Assembly (NCBI GenBank): GCA_002869385.1
Contig: PKTB01000016.1
Location: forward strand, 1-45,641
DNA from: Marinilabiliales bacterium
GTDB lineage: Bacteria > Bacteroidota > Bacteroidia > Bacteroidales > ML635J-15
DNA length: 45,641 bases
Direction of reading: 5' to 3'
Shown here: positions 8,339-17,561 of the stretch, piece after piece
Layout of the letters: each line of letters starts with the position of its first letter
Numbering within the stretch: position 1 is the first letter of the stretch
Translations under genes and position numbers: made by a program
Notes under the pieces: generated by a model
Told to the model about the DNA's origin: nothing
The model's database searches: none
What the model saw: the letters and a program-made list of their open reading frames with translations, nothing else

Positions 8339-9682
8339 TTATTTTGTTTTTGCAGTGGAAGTTTGAATTATTTTAACTTTTAGTTTTTTAATTCTACGAT
8401 CATCTGCAGAAGTGACAGTAAATTCGTAACCCTCGATGTTAATTATATCATTCTTTACAGGAATTTCTCCATTTAGTTCCAGTATAAGACCTGCAAGTGT
8501 GTCAGCATCTCCTTTAACTTCATTAAAATCGTTATAATCAGATTCTGTTATTTTACAAAAGTCTACAATACTGGTTTTAGCATCGAATTCGTATTTGTTT
8601 TCATCAATTTTCACAAAAGAATCTTCTTCTGCATCTGACTCGTCCTGAATTTCTCCAACAAATTCTTCCAAAATATCTTCGAGAGTTACCAATCCGTTAA
8701 CTCCACCATATTCGTCAACAACAATAGCGATATGAAGTTTCTTTGTTTGAAAATCAGATAATAACTCAGAAATCTTTTTTGTTTCAGGAACTATAAAATG
8801 AGGTCTGATTACTTTTTGCCATTTAAAATCCTGTTTATTCTGTAAACCAATATAAGGAAGCACATCTTTAATGTAAAGTATACCCTTAATATTGTCAAGA
8901 TTGTCAATGTAAACGGGGATACGACTAAAGCCCGACTCTACAATCTGACCAATTACTTTTGTAAATTTATCGCTGTATTCAATAGCAAAAACATCAACTC
9001 TTGATGTTAAAATCTCTTTCACCTCAAGATTTGATGATTGAACAATACCTTCTAGCATTTCTTTATCATCCTTTAACTCGTCAGAAGCAAGTTCTATTGC
9101 CTGAGAAAGTTCTTCTATGCTTAGGTCTGTTTTGTGTTTTTTCTGAAGTCTTTTATTAACAATATTTGTAGATTTTATTAAAGCAAAACTTATTGGGTAA
9201 AAAATTGATCCACTTATAGTAAGAGGGTACGCCATTATTTTAGCTATTTTGGACGGGAAACGACTTGCAAATATTTTTGGGATCATTTCACCAAATAATA
9301 AGATAAGGAAAGTTACCCCCACCATTTGTACTAAAATATAGACTATCTGATTGTTTATTCCGGCAAATAAATATGCAGACAAATATGTTGAAAGAATAAT
9401 TATAGCAACATTTATAAAGTTATTTGCTACTAATATTGTTGCCAGTAGTTTGTCTGGCTTTAGAAGTAGTTTTTGAATTTGAAGTGATGTTTTCGTTTTA
9501 GAACGTTTAATTTTACTCTTGTCTTTAGGCGAAAGGCTAAAAAAAGCAACTTCACTAGCCGACACCATGGCTGACAGAAATAGCAAAATAACAATAACAA
9601 TAAGACCTGCAATAACTGAATTTATTGAGGCAGGTTTAATTGCTGATAAAATGAAATAGTATCTAAAAGGCTCAGGGTCCAA
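8339..9682 (-). CDS. gldE: GldE, DUF21/CBS/CorC-HlyC membrane protein
   Basis: 447 residues. The N-terminal DUF21 domain has four hydrophobic segments (about 20-175, including MVSASEVAFFSLSPKDKSKI). A pair of CBS domains follows (about 210-345, SRIPVYIDNLDNIKGILYIK and IVVDEYGGVNGLVTLEDILE), then a C-terminal CorC_HlyC domain (about 360-440). This is the hemolysin/CorC-like family; in Bacteroidota the ssb-linked member is GldE, which supports GldD function in gliding. It starts 15 bp after the reconstructed ssb stop. The frame is intact. Confidence 0.93.
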   Translation of the reverse strand: MDPEPFRYYFILSAIKPASINSVIAGLIVIVILLFLSAMVSASEVAFFSLSPKDKSKIKRSKTKTSLQIQKLLLKPDKLLATILVANNFINVAIIILSTYLSAYLFAGINNQIVYILVQMVGVTFLILLFGEMIPKIFASRFPSKIAKIMAYPLTISGSIFYPISFALIKSTNIVNKRLQKKHKTDLSIEELSQAIELASDELKDDKEMLEGIVQSSNLEVKEILTSRVDVFAIEYSDKFTKVIGQIVESGFSRIPVYIDNLDNIKGILYIKDVLPYIGLQNKQDFKWQKVIRPHFIVPETKKISELLSDFQTKKLHIAIVVDEYGGVNGLVTLEDILEEFVGEIQDESDAEEDSFVKIDENKYEFDAKTSIVDFCKITESDYNDFNEVKGDADTLAGLILELNGEIPVKNDIINIEGYEFTVTSADDRRIKKLKVKIIQTSTAKTK

Positions 9683-9697
9683 AATTTAAAGTTTTAA

Positions 9698-10162
9698 TTA
9701 GAACGGCAGATCATCGTCGATATCATAATTGAAATCTGATGATGGTTAGTCAAATTTATTTTCAGCAGGTTGAGGTTTCTCAGCAGGTTTTTGTGCAACT
9801 GGGTTAGGACTATAGTCTCCATCTTGTTGTGCACCTTTACGTTCAAGAATTTTAATCTGATCTGCCACGATTTCTGTCGAATATCGTGTAACACCATCCT
9901 GTCCATCCCACTTTCTGGTTTGAAGTTTACCTTCTACATAAACCAACATTCCTTTTTCCAGATATGATTCGCAAAACTTTGCAGTAAATCTCCATGCAAC
10001 AATATTATGCCATTCAGTTACTTCTTTTTTATCACCTTCTTTGCTTTTGTATGTCTCGCTTGTAGCAAGAGGAAATTTTGCAACAGGAGTATCTTCTTTG
10101 ATATAATTTACTTCAGGAGACTTTCCTAGTCTACCAATCAACATCACCTTGTTTAAGTTCAT
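9698..10162 (-). CDS. ssb: Single-stranded DNA-binding protein, TAA before the acidic tail
   Basis: Binds ssDNA in replication, repair and recombination. The OB fold occupies about residues 1-105 (MNLNKVMLIGRLGKSPEV, EWHNIVAWRFTAKFCESYLEKG, YVEGKLQTRKW). A Gln/Pro-rich linker follows. An in-frame TAA at 9746-9748 follows KFD; the same frame then reads PSSDFNYDIDDDLPF and ends with TAA at 9698-9700. DDDLPF is the classic conserved SSB C-terminal tip that recruits partner proteins. The open part (138 residues) therefore lacks exactly the tip. GAA to TAA (D-E-P) would account for it. First gene of the ssb-gldE-gldD-PPTase operon. Confidence 0.93.
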
Positions 10163-10177
10163 TTTGTATTTTTTTTA

Positions 10178-10208
10178 CAAATGTATCAATAATTTGATAT
10201 CAAATCAA
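10178..10208 (-). promoter_or_regulatory. ssb: ssb operon promoter with internal palindrome
   Basis: On the minus strand TTG (10206-10208) lies 20 bp from TACATTTG (10178-10185), a match to TTG-N17-23-TAnnTTTG. The -7 lies 16 bp upstream of the ATG. The spacer contains a perfect 14-bp palindrome ATTTGATATCAAAT at 10192-10205, a possible operator. Confidence 0.6.
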
Positions 10209-10257
10209 AATTAAGAGATGACTTTTTATTGACAATTAAGAAATTACCCCGAATTAT

Positions 10258-11247
10258 TTACTTTACTAGATCATAAGTGTAAATAATTCCTTCTAGTTGA
10301 CGAATTTTATCTCGGGTCTCTTCATTGGGATAATATACGTATGCTTCAACACAGACAACTCTTTTACGTGGCTTGTCAATCTTAGTATAACTAACAAAAG
10401 GCCCGCCCATGAAATCTCCTTGAACCCTCCAAAGTCCACGCATTACAGCTGTTTCAAGTCCGTTGTGAGTAATCGTTTCTAAATACGGATAGTCGTACTT
10501 TACTTCTGTTGTCATATATGAGCCTTCTCTTGAACCAGGAACATTCTCTTTGAGAACTTTATTGCGCTCTTTTATTAAATATGAAGTTGTAAACTCTGTA
10601 CTGTCAGTTAATGGATATGTATATACAAAAATTGCCATAGTGTATTGTCTTGCTTCATGAGATATCCAAGCAAAATTATCATCATAAACATCTAAATAGT
10701 AATTTGCAGGGATTTTAATGGAGATATTATATTTATCCATTAATTTGTCTGCTACAGTTTGATTTACATTTTTTGATAATTGTGCAATCCATCTGTCTCT
10801 GTCAGCTTCGAGAAATAGCTTTATAAGATTATGGCGATATTTACTTACTTCTTTTACCCATTATGCCTGATTTGGCGAAGCGATGTTAACAAACACTTGA
10901 TTTTGAGCGTATTTGTCTTTGATAAATGTAGTTTTAGATTCCGTTAATTAAGGGTCGATTTCCTGATAAATTATATTTCGATGCAACATATTTGCGTCAA
11001 TAAATTGGTCTTTTGGAATTTGATGTAAATCTAAAATATGTTCTTCTAATGGCACAGCAGGACAATAATCATGAAATATTGCTCTCATTGTGTCTCCGGC
11101 CTCAGAGTTCCACGATTCATTATTCATAACTACAACAATGTCACCCGGGTTACCATGTGCCATTGGTGTTTTTTGATAACCGGCAGAATTACAACTAACG
11201 ATTGCCAATATAATTGGAATAAGAATAAATATACTTTGTTTTTTCAT
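10258..11247 (-). pseudogene. DUF4837 family lipoprotein, two in-frame stops
   Basis: The reconstructed frame is 329 codons. The start is ATG at 11247 (MKKQSIFILIPIILAIVSC), giving a lipoprotein signal with a lipobox Cys. An ATG at 11286 is upstream of the -7 element and unlikely to be used. Two TAA stops interrupt one continuous frame: 10948-10950 (between EIDP and LTESKTTF) and 10861-10863 (between SPNQA and WVKEVSKY). The C-terminal part (10258-10740) has ISIKIPANYYLDVYDDNFAW and FMGGPFVSYTKID, features I associate with DUF4837. Function unknown; envelope lipoprotein. Both stops are one G-to-T change from GAA. It sits where mutY often lies upstream of ssb in this phylum. Confidence 0.75.
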
Positions 11248-11264
11248 GTTTATTAAATTTTCTA

Positions 11265-11272
11265 CAAATTTA
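11265..11272 (-). promoter_or_regulatory. Putative -7 element of the DUF4837 gene (TAAATTTG)
   Basis: TAAATTTG on the minus strand, 17 bp upstream of the ATG at 11247. It lies inside the longer open frame starting at 11286, which supports the shorter start. No -33 TTG at good spacing. Confidence 0.45.
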
Positions 11273-11332
11273 TAAAATAACAACAATCCCCGTATGTTTA
11301 GAACTCTAAAATCAAAAAAATATTTTATAAAA

Positions 11333-11363
11333 AAATTATCCGCTGTAAAACAACGGATAATTT
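11333..11363 (-). terminator. Terminator after the DUF4139 gene
   Basis: Perfect 10-bp stem AAATTATCCG (11333-11342) and CGGATAATTT (11354-11363) with an 11-nt loop; on the minus strand it is followed by a T-rich run. It lies 29 bp past the stop at 11393. Confidence 0.8.
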
Positions 11364-11392
11364 AACCCGGGTGGGTTTGTTAGCATGTTAGA

Positions 11393-13063
11393 CTAGAAGT
11401 TTCCTGCGATAGGTTTTGAACTGTCGTATTCAACTTCGTATGAGAAAGTATATTTTTGTGTTTCTCTTGATTTTAGTTTACCTCTCCAGAATAGCATTCC
11501 ACTTGATTCTGTATAGTTTGCCTTACCATTATCAATGACTTTTACATTTATATCTTCAGTTGTTGAAACAGGGATGTTATCCTGTAATACGATATCTACA
11601 TTTGCAGGTTTTGTGTTCTTAAGTGTGATTTGATATGTAAGAGTCTTTGTTACAACAGAACCTACCAGTTTACTATCAGTTTCATTTTTCAATTGCTTTC
11701 TTTCAATTTGAAGACTGCGATCTCTACCTAGAGCTAATTCTAAAGTATCTGAAAGAGTTGATGGATTTATTTGTGTTTCGCCGACAAATGTTCCGTCAAA
11801 ATAAATATTTGCCGAACCCGGTAACAAGTCCAATTCTTGCCAATCTGTTAATTTTGCGATTAGAAAAGCTTGCGTTTCAACTTTTGGAACTATATAATAA
11901 ACATAGTTTGTAGGTATAGTTTCATTTTGAATTGGAATAATATGATATTGACCATCTGTTGGAATTGTATAATTTAGTTTAATGTCAAATTCAACATTTG
12001 TCATGGTTTGATTCATGCTTGTGTAGTTATAAGCATAGTTGGCATCAAGGTCTGCCATGGCCTCTTCTCTTTCTGCACTGGCAGGTGCGCCATAAGATGC
12101 TTTACGATCTTTTTTGCTTCCACCGGTTGATATGGTCTCAATTGTATTGTAGTTATAGTATGATAAATATGTTACAGGTAAAATCGGTTTAACATTGTTT
12201 GCAGTAGGTGTAATAGTTGATAAACGAAGCTTTGCATCTTTCCATTCTTCACCTGTGTTTTGCCATACATTTGCTTTATAGATAAGTTGTACTTGGTTTT
12301 CAACACCTGATGTTTTTAAATCGTATGTTGGAATCCAACCAGCATTTGAAACCATATAATTAATTTCGATCGTTCCATTTACAGCATAATCAGCTGATAC
12401 TGTAACAACAACCTGATAAATTGGTTTGTTATTTGGTGGAGTTGGGTTTTCTTGTTGATTATAGGCTTTTAATTCGTTAAGTCTGGTATTCATGCGGGTG
12501 TATTCACGAGACATTTTAAATTCGTCTCTTTTGAGTTTTTGTATCTGATCATTAATGTCATTAATTCGAATTCTGAAATATTCCATGGTTGCTTTTAATT
12601 CTGTAATAGTATCTCCACCATGACCTGTTACGAGAGAATTGTTTAATAAGATATTTTTTTCAAGTTCAAGAGCAGAGATATTATCTATTAAATCTGACAG
12701 ATCAAAGTTTAAGTAGGCAATAGAGTCCTCGAGAATTGCGATTTCTCTTACAATTTTTGGTGGTAATTCGTTATTGTTTGAAAGTACAATTTCTGGTTGT
12801 TTAACTCTTAACTGTACATCTAAAATAGTAAAATTACCTTTACCTTTTGCCTGAATACTACTTTGATTAAGGTAGGGAGAAACATCTGATAATATTATTT
12901 CCGTCACTCCTGCTGTGGTTGAAAATGTTCCCGTGCGCGTTATTTGCGCCGATGAGGGGAAAATAGTTACTTCTTTAATTTTTGATTCTACATCCTTTTC
13001 ATTAGCGAAAAGACTTAAAACTGTTGTTAAAATTATGCTTGCTGTTAAAATTAAGTTTTTCAT
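11393..13063 (-). CDS. DUF4139 (MuiA-like) secreted protein
   Basis: Start taken at ATG 13063 (MKNLILTASIILTTVLSLFA), which gives a clean signal peptide; the upstream ATG at 13150 adds 29 residues that do not look like a leader. About 556 residues. The N-terminal DUF4140-type segment (KEVTIFPSSAQITRTG) is followed by a coiled-coil region (about 95-195, LNFDLSDLIDNISALELEKN and INDQIQKLKRDEFKMSREY). The DUF4139 domain comes next, with NYMVSNAGWIPTYDLK and NVWQNTGEEWKDAKLRLST. The family includes the mucoidy inhibitor A-like proteins; biochemical role unknown. The frame is intact. Transcribed alone and ended by the hairpin at 11333-11363. Confidence 0.88.
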   Translation of the reverse strand: MKNLILTASIILTTVLSLFANEKDVESKIKEVTIFPSSAQITRTGTFSTTAGVTEIILSDVSPYLNQSSIQAKGKGNFTILDVQLRVKQPEIVLSNNNELPPKIVREIAILEDSIAYLNFDLSDLIDNISALELEKNILLNNSLVTGHGGDTITELKATMEYFRIRINDINDQIQKLKRDEFKMSREYTRMNTRLNELKAYNQQENPTPPNNKPIYQVVVTVSADYAVNGTIEINYMVSNAGWIPTYDLKTSGVENQVQLIYKANVWQNTGEEWKDAKLRLSTITPTANNVKPILPVTYLSYYNYNTIETISTGGSKKDRKASYGAPASAEREEAMADLDANYAYNYTSMNQTMTNVEFDIKLNYTIPTDGQYHIIPIQNETIPTNYVYYIVPKVETQAFLIAKLTDWQELDLLPGSANIYFDGTFVGETQINPSTLSDTLELALGRDRSLQIERKQLKNETDSKLVGSVVTKTLTYQITLKNTKPANVDIVLQDNIPVSTTEDINVKVIDNGKANYTESSGMLFWRGKLKSRETQKYTFSYEVEYDSSKPIAGNF

Positions 13064-13152
13064 AGCTGTAAATTTTTTGTTAAAACAGTTTTTAGATAAA
13101 GGATTAAAAGAGATTCCATAAAAAGTTTTTATAAACTTTCTTCTTATCAATT

Positions 13153-13160
13153 TATGTTTG
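13153..13160 (+). promoter_or_regulatory. Putative -7 element (TATGTTTG)
   Basis: Exact TAnnTTTG match, 21 bp upstream of the ATG at 13182. It overlaps the alternative ATG at 13158, arguing for the later start. Confidence 0.45.
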
Positions 13161-13181
13161 TATATTTATAGACAAAAAATA

Positions 13182-13718
13182 ATGATACAGGTAAATGTTG
13201 AACATATATCGTATTTTAGAAAAATACTTCGTATAAAACCAACTGATAGCGCAAAGAAAATTGATATCAATTTTGAAAATCTTTCATTTAAATTTCATCC
13301 TAAAGTAAAACCAATTCCAAAGTTTACTGAGCATTTTGAGAAAATGGTAATTGCCAGAGAGTTTCTTAAATATAAACTGCAGAATAAAGAAAAGGATGAT
13401 GAGCAAATAGTTGAAAATTGGAATATTTATGAAAGTGCAAAAGTAGAGGAACTCATAGAGTCGTATAAAAGGATGAGTAAGGAAGAGTATGAAAAGGCTG
13501 TTGCTGTTGAATTTGTTGCACTTAAATTCATGAAAGTGTTTTTATACATATTTTTAGGTATTGCAACACTTATTGCAGTGTTTTTAATTGTCTATCTTTT
13601 CGCAAGTGGAGCAAATATTATGGGCGTAATTGCTATTGTGGCTATTGCGATAGTCTTAGTTGCTTTTGCATTTAGAGGAACACGAAGCCCGAATTTTTGG
13701 GGTAGAAAGCGATATTAA
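13182..13718 (+). CDS. J-domain-like small membrane protein
   Basis: 178 residues from ATG 13182 (MIQVNVEHISYFRKILRI); 8 more from 13158 are possible but would overlap the promoter. Residues about 5-70 resemble a degenerate DnaJ J domain (YFRKILRIKPTDSAKKIDIN... FHPK... ARE) with FHPK in place of HPD, so it is not expected to stimulate DnaK. Residues about 118-165 form two hydrophobic helices (FMKVFLYIFLGIATLIAVFL; IMGVIAIVAIAIVLVAFAF). The tail is basic. The J-like call is from pattern only and uncertain. It is divergent from the DUF4139 gene and convergent with the alcohol dehydrogenase. Confidence 0.65.
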   Translation: MIQVNVEHISYFRKILRIKPTDSAKKIDINFENLSFKFHPKVKPIPKFTEHFEKMVIAREFLKYKLQNKEKDDEQIVENWNIYESAKVEELIESYKRMSKEEYEKAVAVEFVALKFMKVFLYIFLGIATLIAVFLIVYLFASGANIMGVIAIVAIAIVLVAFAFRGTRSPNFWGRKRY

Positions 13719-13726
13719 CTTTGAAA

Positions 13727-14881
13727 TTAAAAAGCCTCCTGATACAATTTTTCTGCATCTTCAATATTAATAGCTCTTGGGTTGTTATTCATTAAACGTG
13801 TTATTTTCATAACTTTCTTTGCAAGATTTGGAATGTCAGATTGATTAACATTATAAAACCTGAGATATCTTTTGATTTTTAATGCATTTAGTAATTCATC
13901 CAGCTTAATAATTAGTTGATTTGCTGCTTCTTTACATGGAACTCCTTTTGTTTCAATTCCAATAACTGATGCGGCTTTTGCATATTTGTTTAAATCTGCT
14001 TCTAGGTTAAATCGTAAAACTGGCAAAAGCATTATCGAATTTGCAAGACCATGAGGTATATGAAATTCTGCACCTATAGGGTAAGCAAATGCGTGTACTG
14101 CAGCAACACTTGAGTTAGCAAAAGCTTTACCGGCAAGCATGCTTCCATATAACATGTTTCCCCTTGCTTCAATATCATTTGGCTTGTTAAATGCTGTTAG
14201 AATATTTGAATGTAAAATTCCCAATGCTTCTAGAGCTAATAAATCAGTTAAGGGTGTTGAAAGTTTAGATGTTAATGCTTCCAAAGCATGAATAATTGCA
14301 TCAATTCCACTAAAAGCTGTTACGTTTTGTGGTAATGACAATGTGATTTCCGGGTCTAATATAGCAATGTTTGCATATAATTGCGGACTTACAAGACCGT
14401 TTTTAGTTTTGTCCTTAGTGTTGCTGAGAATACTTATGTGAGTAACTTCTGATCCTGTTCCAGCAGTAGTCGGAATCAGGATTAAAGGAAGACCTGATTG
14501 CAAATTTTCGGAATTTTGTAATAATTGCTCTGTCGTTTCCTTAGTTTTAGCTGATATCGCAACAATTTTGGCGATATCAAGAGCAGACCCTCCACCGATT
14601 CCAATAACAGAATCAGATTGAAAATCAATTATAGCTTTACTAGCCTTATCAGCAGTTTCAAAGCTTGGATCAGACTCAATATCTGTAAAAATTCCAAATT
14701 CAATATTTGTGCTTTTAAGATGATTAGTTAATTTCTTGAAAAACTCTAACTTGCTGACGACTGGATCGCATACAAAAAATGGTCTTTTTGCTTTAAGATT
14801 TGATAATTCTTGTGGTAAATTATTTATCTTTTTGTTTCCAAATACAACTTTTTGAGTGGATTGAAATGTAAATTCTTTCAT
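13727..14881 (-). CDS. Iron-containing alcohol dehydrogenase
   Basis: 384 residues, the normal length for family III Fe-dependent alcohol dehydrogenases. The NAD(P)-binding GIGGGSALDIAK lies at about 94-105. The metal-binding region includes GIDAIIHALEAL (Asp and His ligands) and AFAYPIGAEFHIPHGLANS (His ligands). TAGTGSEVTHISI is the conserved glycine-rich segment. It oxidises or reduces short-chain alcohols and aldehydes; the natural substrate cannot be told from sequence. Single gene, intact. Confidence 0.93.
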   Translation of the reverse strand: MKEFTFQSTQKVVFGNKKINNLPQELSNLKAKRPFFVCDPVVSKLEFFKKLTNHLKSTNIEFGIFTDIESDPSFETADKASKAIIDFQSDSVIGIGGGSALDIAKIVAISAKTKETTEQLLQNSENLQSGLPLILIPTTAGTGSEVTHISILSNTKDKTKNGLVSPQLYANIAILDPEITLSLPQNVTAFSGIDAIIHALEALTSKLSTPLTDLLALEALGILHSNILTAFNKPNDIEARGNMLYGSMLAGKAFANSSVAAVHAFAYPIGAEFHIPHGLANSIMLLPVLRFNLEADLNKYAKAASVIGIETKGVPCKEAANQLIIKLDELLNALKIKRYLRFYNVNQSDIPNLAKKVMKITRLMNNNPRAINIEDAEKLYQEAF

Positions 14882-14983
14882 ACTATATAATGTTTGGTAG
14901 GTAAAAACATAAACTAAACATAAAATTTAATAATAAACTAAAGATAATATAAATTTTCTTAAACTTAATTAAAGGAAAAAAAT

Positions 14984-14991
14984 TAACTTTG
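14984..14991 (+). promoter_or_regulatory. Putative -7 element of the TonB receptor operon (TAACTTTG)
   Basis: Exact TAnnTTTG match, 49 bp upstream of ATG 15041, giving a leader of about 43 nt. No TTG at -33; TTTTC lies near the expected place. Confidence 0.5.
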
Positions 14992-15040
14992 TCCTCTTAT
15001 ACTATAATTTAAGCGAGAAAAAAATTAATTTATATTCATA

Positions 15041-17542
15041 ATGAAAAAAAGGACATTATTTTTTTTAGCGATTTTGGGAACTTTTTCCGCTTTCGCTCAG
15101 GAGACTGACACTGTGCCTGATAACAGTCCTGAAGTTCCGATTATTACGCTGACTGATTCTGATTTAGATACAGATAATCAGTCGCAGGATATTTCCGGAA
15201 TATTAACATCATCTAAAGATGTTTATGTTAATACCGCAGGGTATACATTTGGACAGGCTAGGTTTAGAATCAGAGGGTACGATAATCAAAATTCTTATGT
15301 TCTGATAAATGGGATTTATGTGAACGATGCAGAAACTGGTAGACCATATTATGGTAACTGGGGAGGTTTGAATGATGTAACGAGAAATAAAGTTATAAGT
15401 TCAAATCTTGCATTTTCGGATTATTCATTTGGAGGAATTGGAGGTGTAACTAACATTATTGTAAGAGCATCTGAACAGAGAGCCGGAACAAGCGTCTCTT
15501 ATTCAATGGCCAATAAATCTTATCGTAACAGAGTAATGTTAAAATACTCAACAGGTATGATGGAGAATGGCTGGGCATTTACAGTTTCGGGTTCATCAAG
15601 ATGGGCTCAGGAAGGTTATGTGCGTGGAGCATTTTATGAAGCTTATGCGTATTTTGCAGCTGCTGAGAAAAGAATCAACGAGAGTCATAGTGTAGGTCTT
15701 GTCGTGATGGGCTCCCCTTCACGTAGAGGTAAAACCGGTGTAGGTACTGCAGAAATATATGAATTGTCCGGGGATAATTTTTATAATTCAAACTGGGGTT
15801 ATCAAAATGGAGTAGTTAGAAATGCAAGAGTTGGGACATTCCATCAACCAAGAACAATATTGTCTCATTACTGGAAAATCACACCGGAAATGAAACTTAC
15901 AACTTCTGCCTCATTTATGGCAGGTCGTGGTGGTTCAACTGCTCTTAACTGGTATGACGCTGCTGATCCTAGACCAGATTATTACAGAAATCTGCCAAGC
16001 TATTATGAAGAAGGTGATTATGAATATGATTACCTAACAGAAATGTGGCAGACTAGTGAAACTTTCCGTCAATTAGATTGGGACGCATTTTATGATGCAA
16101 ACAGAAAGAATCTTTACACAGTTGAAGATGCTGATAATACCGAAGGTAATGACGTAACCGGTAATCGTGCAAAGTATATTGTCGAAGAAAGAAGATATGA
16201 CCTTCAAAGAATTGACTTTTCTTCATTATATACATACGATTTCAAAGAAAACATGAAGCTTGTATCGGGAATCAACTATATGTCAAACAAAACACATTGT
16301 TATAAGTTAGTAGAAGACCTTTTGGGAGCAGATTGGTGGCTAGATATCGACCAGTTTGCAGAACGTGATTTTGATGATGACTATATTATCCAGTCAGACG
16401 TTGATAATCAAAATCATATTGTAACCGAAGGAGATCTTTTTGGATATGATTATGACATTACTGTTAATAAAACAGGCTGGTTTGCCCAAACTGAGGCAAA
16501 ACTAAATAAAATTGATTTATTTGCTGGTATAGATCTATCATATACCGAGTTTTGGAGAACAGGTAATATGAGAAATGGGAAATTCCCGGGCGCATCTTTC
16601 GGTAATTCTCCAACACAAAAGTTTTTTAACTATGGTGTAAAAGGTGGATTGAACTATAAAGTTACAGGTCGTAACTTTGTTCTCTTAAACGCTTCATATT
16701 TAACAAGAGCACCATATGCAAGATATGCATTCTTGTCTCCAAGAACAAGAAATACTGTTGTAGATAATTTAGTTAGTGAAAAGATTTATACAGGTGATTT
16801 AACATATTTCTATCGTTCACCATATTTGCAATTTAAACTAACAGGTTATTATACACAATTCCAGGATGGTGTAAATACAACAAGTTTCTATCATGATGAG
16901 TTACGTACATTTGTTAATTATGCAATGACTGATGTAGATAAAGTTCATTATGGAGTTGAACTTGGTATAGAAGCTAAAATAACCTCAACAATTACAGCTA
17001 CTCTTGCTAGTGGATATGGTAAATATTTATATAGCAGCAGACCAAATGTAACAATCGCTCAGGATAATAGTTCTGAAGTTCTTGCAGAGAACAGAACAGT
17101 GTATATTAAGAATTACAATGTTGGTTCAATGCCTGAGTTTGCAGTTTCTTTAGGTGGTAAATATTATGCTCCAAAATATTGGTTTGTTGGTATTAACGCT
17201 AACTATTTTGCTGAAAGTTATATCAATATAAATCCCGAAAAACATACTGCAGAAGCATTAGAGATTTATGTTGATTCTGATCCGCAAATTGAAAGTATAT
17301 TAGAACAGGAGAAACTTGATCCTGGTTATACATTTGATATTTGGGGTGGTAAATCATGGAGAATTGATGATTATCAAATAGGATTTACTTTAAGTATTAA
17401 TAATATCTTGGATAATACAGATCTTGTTACTAACGGATTTGAACAATATCGTTTTGATAATACTGATATTGATAAATTCCCAAACAAGTATTTCCATTTG
17501 TACGGAAGATCATACTTCCTGAATTTATATTTCAGATTTTAA
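15041..17542 (+). CDS. TonB-dependent outer-membrane receptor
   Basis: 833 residues. Signal peptide about 1-20 (ending SAFAQ). The plug domain covers about 45-165 (RFRIRGYDNQNSYVLINGIY, GIGGVTNIIVRAS), followed by a long beta-barrel of aromatic-rich strands ending in LNLYFRF with the terminal Phe of outer-membrane proteins. There is no N-terminal carboxypeptidase-like domain and no SusD partner. It heads a cluster with two DUF5689 lipoproteins (gaps of 13 and 26 bp) and a secreted nuclease. The context suggests uptake of a nucleic-acid breakdown product; this is inference, since the receptor sequence itself does not reveal its ligand. Confidence 0.93.
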   Translation: MKKRTLFFLAILGTFSAFAQETDTVPDNSPEVPIITLTDSDLDTDNQSQDISGILTSSKDVYVNTAGYTFGQARFRIRGYDNQNSYVLINGIYVNDAETGRPYYGNWGGLNDVTRNKVISSNLAFSDYSFGGIGGVTNIIVRASEQRAGTSVSYSMANKSYRNRVMLKYSTGMMENGWAFTVSGSSRWAQEGYVRGAFYEAYAYFAAAEKRINESHSVGLVVMGSPSRRGKTGVGTAEIYELSGDNFYNSNWGYQNGVVRNARVGTFHQPRTILSHYWKITPEMKLTTSASFMAGRGGSTALNWYDAADPRPDYYRNLPSYYEEGDYEYDYLTEMWQTSETFRQLDWDAFYDANRKNLYTVEDADNTEGNDVTGNRAKYIVEERRYDLQRIDFSSLYTYDFKENMKLVSGINYMSNKTHCYKLVEDLLGADWWLDIDQFAERDFDDDYIIQSDVDNQNHIVTEGDLFGYDYDITVNKTGWFAQTEAKLNKIDLFAGIDLSYTEFWRTGNMRNGKFPGASFGNSPTQKFFNYGVKGGLNYKVTGRNFVLLNASYLTRAPYARYAFLSPRTRNTVVDNLVSEKIYTGDLTYFYRSPYLQFKLTGYYTQFQDGVNTTSFYHDELRTFVNYAMTDVDKVHYGVELGIEAKITSTITATLASGYGKYLYSSRPNVTIAQDNSSEVLAENRTVYIKNYNVGSMPEFAVSLGGKYYAPKYWFVGINANYFAESYININPEKHTAEALEIYVDSDPQIESILEQEKLDPGYTFDIWGGKSWRIDDYQIGFTLSINNILDNTDLVTNGFEQYRFDNTDIDKFPNKYFHLYGRSYFLNLYFRF

Positions 17543-17561
17543 GAATTTTAAATAATTGAAA

